A DNA stretch of 64,000 nt. Origin: Acinetobacter towneri DSM 14962 = CIP 107472 (GTDB lineage: Bacteria; Pseudomonadota; Gammaproteobacteria; Pseudomonadales; Moraxellaceae). The position numbers and the translations under genes were made by a program. Location: contig NZ_KB849695.1 of NCBI RefSeq assembly GCF_000368785.1, positions 81,982-145,981 on the forward strand. Direction: 5' to 3'. How positions within the stretch are numbered: position 1 is the stretch's first letter; each line of letters begins with the position of its first letter. The notes beneath the pieces were generated by a model that worked only from the letters and a program-made list of their open reading frames with translations, was not told the DNA's origin and did no database searches. Below, piece after piece: positions 57,271-64,000 of the stretch.

Positions 57271-59274
57271 TTATGACTTTGATGGTAATTGTGGATTCAG
57301 CCATGCAATAAACTGCGCTGCGATAGTAACCAACAATTGTTCCGCTTTTTGATTATTAGGATATTCCAATTGATCAAACACAAGTTGCCCATTCCTAAAG
57401 TGACAGCCCAAGGTCAATTGCTGCACATAATGTGGTGATGCCATGTGAAACGCCACATATTGTCCTTCACTCATGGCTTTGGCATAGCTCAGTGCCAAAC
57501 AGTGTTTAAAGTTTTTCGATTCTTCAATAATACGGTCTAAATCGGTCAGTTCTTCAAAACACCAACCTGAAAAGTACAATATTTGCTGCGGGCTTTTCGC
57601 CTGCCATGTGCTACATGGAATTTCTTTTTTCAGTTTGGCAAATAGCTCTGCTTTATACACTTGTTGATGCCAATGCACCGCTTGATGAAACAACCCCAAC
57701 CAACTCAAACTTTTTGGAATATGCGTATGCGCTGCAAAATACTCCAGTAAATAGTCACGCACATAACTGTCAAATACCGAAATACGTGTATTGTGCGCAC
57801 GTAAATAAAAACGCTGCCGAAAATCATCAGGCTGAATCTGATAACGCTGCAATACCGTATAAAAGTCACGTTGCTGCTGACTATCAGACTGAATATAGTC
57901 CAACAAAGCTGTCGGTAAATCTTGGGTGATCTGCTGTAAATACAACATATAACTTTGCATGACACGACTTAAACGCCGAAATACATGCTTGACCAAATGC
58001 TCATCGTGTTGCGCCACGGTTTTCAGCAAAGTCATCCATTCATCCAAATACAAAATAGAAGGACTAATGGCAACCCGCGGATCATCCAACGATTGTTTTT
58101 CGCCATGCGGCATTAAACTGACATTATGCGCATGTGCGAACCACGCTTGCTGTGTCGCATATACATTACAGCTTTGAATGAACATACGTGCGGCTGAATA
58201 TTGAAAATATTGCAAAGTTGCCAAAATAATCCGTGGATGTGCCTGACTACAATCGACAAAACTGAGCGCAGTCACTGCCACCCGCACACTGGTATGATGA
58301 ATATTTAAACTAAGCCAATCCAACACTTGTGCAGACTGTTTAAACAGCCAATTCACCGCACGTGGATAATCAAATAACGGCAGTTTGGCGACTTTCTTTT
58401 GCCAAATTAAAGGGCAAGATTTTAAAAAATGCGGTTTCGCCAAAGCATCGGAACGCTGCCACACCTCACGGTGCATTAAACGCGCAAAACCCAATAAATG
58501 CCCATGTTCTTCGGCATGTCGATACAACAACCGAATATCATCCTGATGATCGATTAAATCCTGCAAATTAAATCGTTCAGGAAATGAAATACTTAAAATA
58601 CGATGCATGGCTTTAGGTAGAAATTCTGCCGCACTAAAACAAAAATCATCATAACTTTGCATCAGTGCTTGCACTGGCAAAAAGGTTTCACCCTCTACAA
58701 ATTCCAAAGCACACAGTGTCGATAAAGTAGTTAAAACATCTTCAGGAATGTGCTGCCCTTGCTGCACAAATTTGGTCAATACTGGTTGATACTGATCGTC
58801 TGCCTGCATTAATGCCTGATCTAAAATTTGTGCCTGCATTGCATCTAAATGCAATAACAATTGCTTAACCCGTGCTGCACCATCTACCCACAGGTAAACT
58901 TGCTGCAGAATCAATTGTCGCAATTGCTGCGCCTGATTACGCAAAAATAAAGAATGCTGCGGTTTTAAATCCCCAGTCAAAAAATGCAGATCATGTAAGA
59001 AAAAATCTTCAAATGCTTCTTGCTGTTTCCCCGCAAATTCAAAGTGAGTTTCTATTAAATTTGTATGCGATTTTGGCGGATAAAATTCAAGACTAAACAG
59101 ACCATTCAGCAATTCGACCCGATGCTGCAAAGGATCGATCCGAAACAAATTTTGTGCTGTAAAATGTCCAACCAAATCCATTTGATCTTGATAGATTTCT
59201 GCGGCCACACTGGAAATACGAACCAATTGCTGTGCAACGGCATGCAACTGGCTATGCTGGCAAATTGGCTGCAT
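57271..59274 (-). CDS. Large uncharacterised protein with PcfJ-like C-terminus
   Basis: This 667-residue protein has no signal peptide or membrane helix. The long N-terminal part (about 1-560) is helical and rich in Gln, His and Leu, and I recognise no domain. The C-terminus (about 585-640) has the pattern IEESKNFKHCLALSYAKAM followed by a YVAFHM strand, TLGCHF and QLEYPNN, which resembles PcfJ-family proteins of conjugative plasmids and phages. Its biochemical role is unknown. It is the gene upstream of the Pif1-like helicase and may share its transcript. Confidence 0.6.
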   Translation of the reverse strand: MQPICQHSQLHAVAQQLVRISSVAAEIYQDQMDLVGHFTAQNLFRIDPLQHRVELLNGLFSLEFYPPKSHTNLIETHFEFAGKQQEAFEDFFLHDLHFLTGDLKPQHSLFLRNQAQQLRQLILQQVYLWVDGAARVKQLLLHLDAMQAQILDQALMQADDQYQPVLTKFVQQGQHIPEDVLTTLSTLCALEFVEGETFLPVQALMQSYDDFCFSAAEFLPKAMHRILSISFPERFNLQDLIDHQDDIRLLYRHAEEHGHLLGFARLMHREVWQRSDALAKPHFLKSCPLIWQKKVAKLPLFDYPRAVNWLFKQSAQVLDWLSLNIHHTSVRVAVTALSFVDCSQAHPRIILATLQYFQYSAARMFIQSCNVYATQQAWFAHAHNVSLMPHGEKQSLDDPRVAISPSILYLDEWMTLLKTVAQHDEHLVKHVFRRLSRVMQSYMLYLQQITQDLPTALLDYIQSDSQQQRDFYTVLQRYQIQPDDFRQRFYLRAHNTRISVFDSYVRDYLLEYFAAHTHIPKSLSWLGLFHQAVHWHQQVYKAELFAKLKKEIPCSTWQAKSPQQILYFSGWCFEELTDLDRIIEESKNFKHCLALSYAKAMSEGQYVAFHMASPHYVQQLTLGCHFRNGQLVFDQLEYPNNQKAEQLLVTIAAQFIAWLNPQLPSKS

Positions 59275-59730
59275 ATACGCTCCTCATGCTTAAGTGCGGT
59301 CTATCTAAGTGTCATCTTATTTTTATTTGATTGCACCGACTAGACCCATCACGTGATACATCCCTATTTTTTGTTTTTTATTTCCATCTGCAAAAAGTGG
59401 ACAATTCTTCAATCGAGCTTAAGCCACTTATTAATTGAATTACACCTGAAATTTATGTGAACGGTATCTACACCTTAAAATTAGAGATACAAAAACACTA
59501 TAAACAAGATTTAAGCCCTTGCCTATAGCCTGCGCACAACTTCAGAAAAAATAAAAACCCATTAAAAAACAAATAAATTTCAATTGATTAGTTTGCATTA
59601 TTTACTCAGAAAATAGGGTTGGTGTTTGGTAGGTAGGATTTCACCACAAAGCATTGAATACTCAAATCACGGTTCAACACCGCGATAACAACACATTATT
59701 CCAATACCCAATGCAAGAAGGAATCTGAGC
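59275..59730. promoter_or_regulatory. Divergent intergenic region before the alcohol dehydrogenase gene
   Basis: About 456 bases separate the PcfJ-like and alcohol dehydrogenase genes and hold both promoters. A 10-base palindrome ATCACGTGAT lies at 59348-59357. The alcohol dehydrogenase start has an AAGGA site. I see no sigma-54 promoter pattern. Confidence 0.45.
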
Positions 59731-60903
59731 ATGGCTTTTAAAAATATTGCAGATCAAACCAACGGTTTTTATATTCCTTGTGTGTCTCTCTTCGGCCCTG
59801 GTTGTGCCAAAGAAATTGGCGTAAGAGCGCAAAATTTAGGTGCTAAAAAAGCCCTGATTGTGACAGATGAAGGACTGTTTAAATTTGGCGTAGCCGATAC
59901 CATTGCAGGCTATCTCACCGAAGCAGGCGTTGCTAGCCATATCTTTGCAGGTGCTGAGCCAAACCCAACCGACATTAACGTACATAAAGGTGTCGATGCC
60001 TACAATGCCAATCAATGCGACTTTATTGTGTCTTTAGGTGGTGGTTCTTCACATGACTGCGCCAAAGGCATTGGCTTAGTTACCGCAGGTGGTGGGCATA
60101 TTCGTGATTATGAAGGCATTGATAAAAGTACCGTGCCAATGACCCCGCTAATTGCCATTAACACCACAGCAGGTACAGCATCGGAAATGACCCGTTTCTG
60201 TATCATTACCAACACTGACACGCACGTTAAAATGGCAATTGTCGATTGGCGCTGCACACCACTCATCGCCATTGATGATCCAAAACTCATGATTGCCAAA
60301 CCTGCAGGTTTAACCGCAGCAACAGGCATGGATGCTTTAACTCACGCTGTAGAAGCCTACGTTTCAACTGCAGCCAATCCTATTACCGATGCCTGCGCTG
60401 AAAAAGCTATTCGTATGATTAGCCAGTGGCTTAGCCCTGCCGTGGCAAATGGTGAAAATATTGAAGCACGTGATGCCATGAGCTATGCGCAATATTTGGC
60501 TGGTATGGCATTTAATAATGCCTCATTGGGTTATGTGCATGCCATGGCGCATCAACTCGGTGGTTTCTACAACTTGCCGCACGGCGTCTGTAATGCAATT
60601 TTACTGCCGCATGTTTGCGAATTTAACCTGATTGCCTGCCCTGAGCGTTATGCAGATATTGCAGAATTGATGGGAGTCAATACTGACGGATTAACCACCA
60701 CAGAAGCCGCCTATGCCGCGATTGATGCTATTCGTGAACTATCTAGCTCGATTGGTATTCCAACAGGTTTAGCAGAGTTAGGCGTGAAAGAAGATGACTT
60801 GGCGATTATGGCTGAAAATGCACAAAAAGATGCCTGCATGCTCACCAACCCACGTAAAGCCAATCATGCACAAGTGGTCGAAATTTTTAAAGCCGCGATG
60901 TAA
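59731..60903 (+). CDS. Iron-containing alcohol dehydrogenase
   Basis: This 390-residue group III alcohol dehydrogenase (AdhB/YiaY-type) has the NAD-binding GGGSSHDCAKG, the metal ligands in the segments DALTHAVEAY and GYVHAMAHQLGGFYNLPHG. It interconverts alcohols such as ethanol or 1-butanol with aldehydes. A ribosome binding site AAGGA sits 8 nt before the ATG. It is followed by a strong terminator, so the downstream hydrolase gene is separately expressed. Confidence 0.92.
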   Translation: MAFKNIADQTNGFYIPCVSLFGPGCAKEIGVRAQNLGAKKALIVTDEGLFKFGVADTIAGYLTEAGVASHIFAGAEPNPTDINVHKGVDAYNANQCDFIVSLGGGSSHDCAKGIGLVTAGGGHIRDYEGIDKSTVPMTPLIAINTTAGTASEMTRFCIITNTDTHVKMAIVDWRCTPLIAIDDPKLMIAKPAGLTAATGMDALTHAVEAYVSTAANPITDACAEKAIRMISQWLSPAVANGENIEARDAMSYAQYLAGMAFNNASLGYVHAMAHQLGGFYNLPHGVCNAILLPHVCEFNLIACPERYADIAELMGVNTDGLTTTEAAYAAIDAIRELSSSIGIPTGLAELGVKEDDLAIMAENAQKDACMLTNPRKANHAQVVEIFKAAM

Positions 60904-61001
60904 TTTGAATCTCCTGCTGAGTGAATCAAGATTTGCTCAGCATCTCCCATCCTTTTTTTCAATTTTCCTCTTTTGCTGTTTTATTTTTATCCTTCCCTTT
61001 G

Positions 61002-61034
61002 GCAGAACCATCTCAGATGCGTTCTGCTTTTTTT
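61002..61034 (+). terminator. Rho-independent terminator of the alcohol dehydrogenase gene
   Basis: Perfect stem GCAGAAC / GTTCTGC with a 12-base loop followed by T7, about 100 nt past the stop. A second hairpin TGCTGAG/CTCAGCA lies at 60915-60942 but its T run is too far away. Confidence 0.88.
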
Positions 61035-61114
61035 GCTGTTCAGAACAAAATGAACTCGCAGCATAAAACTAAAGCGATTTAGATGCAGAGGGTTTGCATA
61101 ATTCAATTTGACAA

Positions 61115-62146
61115 ATGCGCACAGCTCATCAAGGATATAGTCAAAATAAAATGGATGACGAACACCTTATGCTGTTAAGTAAAAAACAAAAAACAACACC
61201 AAGCTATCAACCCGATATTTTGGGTGCCGATTACCAACAAATGACGCTGGATTTTCCTTCGGATTATGAAGGCAAAGTGATTGCTACCTTGGTACGCAAA
61301 AAAGCCGAACAGGAAACCCGTAAAGCCGTACTTTATATTCATGGTTTTATTGACTATTTTTTTCAAACAGAAATGGCAGACCAGTTTAATCAGCATGGTT
61401 ATGACTTTTATGCCCTAGATTTACGTAAATATGGGCGTTCGCATTTGTCACATCAAAATTGGTACAATGTGCGCAGCTTGTCTGAATATGATGCAGAAAT
61501 TTCCGCTGCACTTGAGCAAATTGCCACAGAAGAACATGACTCAGTAATTTTGGCAGGACATTCAACAGGTGGATTAATCACCACGTTATATGTGGCACAT
61601 CATCCCAATCATCCACTGATTCGTGGTTTATGGTGCAACAGCCCTTTTTATGATTTCAATATGAGCGAGATTGAGAAAAAATTCGGCATTCCTCGTTTAA
61701 GCCAATTGGGCAAATTGCTGCCAGAAATGAAATTTCCAAGCCGCCTTAATCCATTTTATGTACCAAGTCTACACAAACAATATCATGGTGAATGGTTATT
61801 TAATTTGGAATGGAAGAAACCGCGCTATCCTAAAGTGCGATTAAGTTTTGTACGTGCAATTCATGAAGCACAAAAAGAAATTCATGCTAGCGTACATTTG
61901 GGTGTACCAACCTTAATTATGCATGCGAGTCAAAGTAGTTATCCACGCCAATGGAATGAGATTGCGCAACGCACTGACGTAATTTTGGATGTTGCAGATA
62001 TGCAAAAATATGGGCATCACATGCATGGTGATATTCAGCTTTGCCAAATTGAAGATGGCGTGCATGATTTGGTGCTTTCTGCGCCAGAAGTCCGCGCGGA
62101 AGTGTATCAGTCCTTGTTTGACTGGTTAAACCGCAAAGGGCTGTAA
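61115..62146 (+). CDS. Alpha/beta hydrolase (S33/lysophospholipase-like)
   Basis: This 343-residue hydrolase has the nucleophile elbow LAGHSTGGL (catalytic Ser), an upstream LYIHGFIDYFF oxyanion region and a C-terminal IEDGVHDL with a candidate catalytic His. The frame begins at 61115; a start at Met13 (61151, AAGGA 15 nt upstream) is an alternative. The substrate is unknown. It lies between the alcohol dehydrogenase and the regulator gene, convergent with the latter. Confidence 0.8.
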   Translation: MRTAHQGYSQNKMDDEHLMLLSKKQKTTPSYQPDILGADYQQMTLDFPSDYEGKVIATLVRKKAEQETRKAVLYIHGFIDYFFQTEMADQFNQHGYDFYALDLRKYGRSHLSHQNWYNVRSLSEYDAEISAALEQIATEEHDSVILAGHSTGGLITTLYVAHHPNHPLIRGLWCNSPFYDFNMSEIEKKFGIPRLSQLGKLLPEMKFPSRLNPFYVPSLHKQYHGEWLFNLEWKKPRYPKVRLSFVRAIHEAQKEIHASVHLGVPTLIMHASQSSYPRQWNEIAQRTDVILDVADMQKYGHHMHGDIQLCQIEDGVHDLVLSAPEVRAEVYQSLFDWLNRKGL

Positions 62147-62210
62147 AAACTAAAAAAAACAGTAAGACTAAAGGACAGTGAAATGAAAGCCTAAAGACTT
62201 GATTCGTCAT

Positions 62211-63392
62211 TTAGGCTTTGTATTTTAATAAAATTTGATGTGCAGGATGATGCTTTGGCATCAGTTCAATTAAACGCTCTACCGCATCAATCGCTTCAGG
62301 GCTATGCGCCAAATGTTTCAGCAATACATCGGTATCTTGTGCATTAAAAATGGCATCACTCAGGCGTGATTCTAAACAATCTCGCCATGCGCATAAAAAT
62401 GGACTTTCAGTTTTCGCCAAAAATACCCCTGCACACGTTTGCAAGGCAGACTGCACATAACCTGCATCTAAAGCCTGCTCAGCTTGTAAAAAATCGGCTT
62501 CAATATGCGCCAAAACTCGGTAAGGACGCGAGCCGAGCATCCCCCCTAAAATATCGCGTAATTGCGACATTTCAGCTTTTAGCGTTCCCATGCTGACTTT
62601 ACGCTCACCATATAGTGCTTGGTGTAAAGTGTCTAAACTCATGCCTTGTGGGCAAAGTGCCAAAATCACCAATATTTCAATTTGACGCGGTGTCATCACC
62701 ACCACTTTGCCATTAAATAACACCTGTGGCACACGAAACGCGCGAATATAAAGCTGCTGTTTTTGCTGTTCCAGCAACGCATTTTGAATTAAAGAAGCAC
62801 AGCGCTCTGCTGCCAACAAACCCAAACTGTTATGATTTTTCCAAGTGGTCGATAAATCAATCACGCCCAACACTTGTTTGGAATGTGGGTCTAAAATTGG
62901 TGCGGCATAACAAACCCAGTCATGTAACGATGACATATAATGTTCACTGGAAAACACACAACTGGCTTGCTGAGTTTTGAGTGACAAAGCCAAAGCATTG
63001 GTACCCACCAACTCTTCACGCCACTGTCCACCCTCTACAAAATGTACTCGTTCCGCCACATTACGCATTTGAGCGCTCGCTGCCGTCCAAATAATCGTAC
63101 TGCCCACATCGCCCACGGCTGCCACCATGTCGGACTGCTGCGCGATATGTTTTAAATCTTCTGCGCAATTTTGCACAGCTCTCTGTAAAGCCGAACCGCC
63201 TTGCGGATGCGATAAACTGGAATTTAACGGAGCAGCCTGCCGATCTACAGGAATTTCTGCAATTTCAGAGCGTTGCCAAGAATTTAAAATACTCTGCTGA
63301 ATTTGCTGCGCATGCAGCGGCGATAAACTACTGCTTTGTCTAAACCGTTCAATATGCAGTTTTTTTTCCAATAGATCTTGTTTTTTCATCAT
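62211..63392 (-). CDS. GAF-domain regulator with winged-helix output, AcoR-like sensor
   Basis: This 393-residue protein starts like AcoR-type sigma-54 activators: a GAF sensor (residues about 60-210, with GNALALSL-like VGTNALALS and HYMSSLHDWVCYAAPILD). Instead of an AAA+ sigma-54 domain it continues with a winged-helix DNA-binding segment (MTPRQIEILVILALCPQGMSL) and a helical BTAD-like tail. It is divergent from the aldehyde dehydrogenase gene and likely senses an aldehyde or alcohol metabolite to control it. The fusion of sensor and output is unusual for this context. Confidence 0.8.
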   Translation of the reverse strand: MMKKQDLLEKKLHIERFRQSSSLSPLHAQQIQQSILNSWQRSEIAEIPVDRQAAPLNSSLSHPQGGSALQRAVQNCAEDLKHIAQQSDMVAAVGDVGSTIIWTAASAQMRNVAERVHFVEGGQWREELVGTNALALSLKTQQASCVFSSEHYMSSLHDWVCYAAPILDPHSKQVLGVIDLSTTWKNHNSLGLLAAERCASLIQNALLEQQKQQLYIRAFRVPQVLFNGKVVVMTPRQIEILVILALCPQGMSLDTLHQALYGERKVSMGTLKAEMSQLRDILGGMLGSRPYRVLAHIEADFLQAEQALDAGYVQSALQTCAGVFLAKTESPFLCAWRDCLESRLSDAIFNAQDTDVLLKHLAHSPEAIDAVERLIELMPKHHPAHQILLKYKA

Positions 63393-63637
63393 GACTGATT
63401 CTCACAATCCTGTGGGCATTACATCCATTGTACTGCTTACTTTTGTAAGGATTTGTTCGCTGCTTGTAAACCTGCAACTTTCCAACCTTTTTCCAACCTT
63501 ATATTGGTATGCTAATCAAATAACGTACTAAAGTACCTTATACCTTAGCCGTAAATTTAACCTGATTTTAGACACAGGATTGTGATAAAAGGTAAAGATG
63601 ACGGCAGATTATAAAAAACCATCAAAGGAAGAGAATT
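63393..63637. promoter_or_regulatory. Divergent promoter region, GAF regulator / aldehyde dehydrogenase
   Basis: This 245-bp region holds both promoters and presumably the regulator's operator. An AAGGAAGAG ribosome binding site serves the aldehyde dehydrogenase. The TGGCAC-N5-TTGCA sigma-54 pattern was not found, consistent with a regulator that has no AAA+ domain. Confidence 0.5.
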
Positions 63638-64000
63638 ATGCGTTACGTAGATCCCAATCAACCCGGTTCAAAAGTTCAATTTAAAGCACAATACGAAAAC
63701 TTTATTGGTGGCGAGTGGGTCGCCCCTGTAAAAGGCGAATACTTTGAAAATATCTCTCCTGTAGATGGCAAAGTATTTACCAAAGTCCCACGCTCATCGG
63801 CAGAAGACATTGAACTGGCTTTAGATGCAGCCCATAAAGCCAAAGCACAATGGAACAGCTCATCTCCAACCACACGCTCCAACATTCTGCTTAAAATTGC
63901 AGATCGTTTAGAACAAAATCTAGAATTATTGGCAGTGGCAGAAACATGGGATAATGGTAAGCCTGTTCGGGAAACATTGGCTGCCGACATTCCATTGGCG
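63638..64000 (+). CDS. Aldehyde dehydrogenase (ExaC/AldA type), partial
   Basis: An open frame from the ATG at 63638 reads to the window edge. It begins MRYVDPNQPGSKVQFKAQYE (20 residues), then has FIGGEWVAPVKG, ISPVDGKVFTKVPRS and WDNGKPVRETLAADIP. This N-terminus is typical of the NAD-linked acetaldehyde dehydrogenases that work with alcohol dehydrogenases. The catalytic part lies outside the window. A strong ribosome binding site precedes it. With the iron-type alcohol dehydrogenase it could form an alcohol to acid pathway under the GAF regulator. Confidence 0.9.
   Translation, partial: MRYVDPNQPGSKVQFKAQYENFIGGEWVAPVKGEYFENISPVDGKVFTKVPRSSAEDIELALDAAHKAKAQWNSSSPTTRSNILLKIADRLEQNLELLAVAETWDNGKPVRETLAADIPLA

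Noticed and set aside
57606-59096. Several plus-strand reading frames opposite the PcfJ-like gene
   Set aside because: They have no ribosome binding sites or family signatures and are antisense to one long continuous frame.
54331-59274. K+ channel, helicase and PcfJ-like gene as a defence island
   Set aside because: No nuclease, restriction, retron or other defence hallmark is present, and the channel and helicase have ordinary housekeeping explanations.
59348-59357. Possible parS site (ATCACGTGAT), with a similar string inside rpsA near 21190
   Set aside because: Only the central TCACGTGA matches; the consensus parS needs a 16-base palindrome. It probably occurs by chance, and no full parS was seen near parAB.
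1-64000. tRNA, rRNA and CRISPR arrays
   Set aside because: None was found by eye: no cloverleaf-like segments in the gaps, and no regularly spaced non-coding repeats.

Overview
The window is chromosomal DNA from an AT-rich gammaproteobacterium of the Moraxellaceae, almost certainly an Acinetobacter. The evidence is the Hfq with a very long Gly/Gln-rich tail, the Pseudomonadales gene orders (holB-pilZ-tatD; amgK-murU divergent from lptD-surA; exbB-exbD with msbA-lpxK-kdsB), and many proteins of familiar Acinetobacter type. No rRNA, tRNA, CRISPR array or prophage was seen.

Layout. 1-930: the decayed end of an IS607-type insertion sequence (serine recombinase plus the N-terminal stub of TnpB). 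1.3-18 kb: an accessory and metabolic stretch with a BrnQ amino-acid carrier, small membrane proteins, an alpha/beta hydrolase, a TerC-CBS membrane protein, a MarR regulator, a YedK/HMCES-like DNA-damage protein, an aldehyde dehydrogenase, malate synthase G, the ZapE ATPase, and an AraC regulator divergent from a Baeyer-Villiger-type monooxygenase followed by a LysO-type exporter. 18-25.8 kb, all minus strand: pyrF, lapA, ihfB, rpsA, cmk, a SRPBCC protein, tadA, a hydroxyisobutyryl-CoA hydrolase-like enzyme, ung and a QueD-like protein.

25.9-29.1 kb, minus strand: a TetR regulator followed by the four minor type II secretion pseudopilins gspH-I-J-K. 29.2-38.3 kb, minus strand: eleven tightly packed genes, rsmG-parA-parB-exbB-exbD-msbA-lpxK-kdsB-holB-pilZ-tatD, covering rRNA methylation, chromosome partition, lipid A and KDO supply and the clamp loader. 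38.4-44 kb: peptidoglycan recycling (amgK-murU) divergent from outer-membrane biogenesis (lptD-surA). 44.1-48.2 kb: the tsaE-mutL-miaA-hfq cluster.

48.3-54 kb: two pseudouridine synthases, an orphan RelB/DinJ-like protein, a GNAT acetyltransferase, a DUF441 protein, an MFS carrier and a MetR-type LysR regulator. 54.3-59.3 kb: a voltage-gated-type K+ channel with a terminal CxxC motif, a Pif1-like helicase, and a large uncharacterised protein with a PcfJ-like C-terminus. 59.7-64 kb: an alcohol-oxidation locus with an iron-type alcohol dehydrogenase, an alpha/beta hydrolase, a GAF-domain regulator and a divergent aldehyde dehydrogenase that runs off the window.

I did not find a clearly new multi-gene system. 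The best candidates for undescribed biology are the PcfJ-like protein beside the Pif1 helicase, the GAF regulator with no AAA+ domain beside the alcohol/aldehyde dehydrogenases, the TetR-led pseudopilin operon, the MutL with an altered endonuclease motif, the orphan RelB-like protein, and a possible 25-codon small ORF upstream of the MarR gene.
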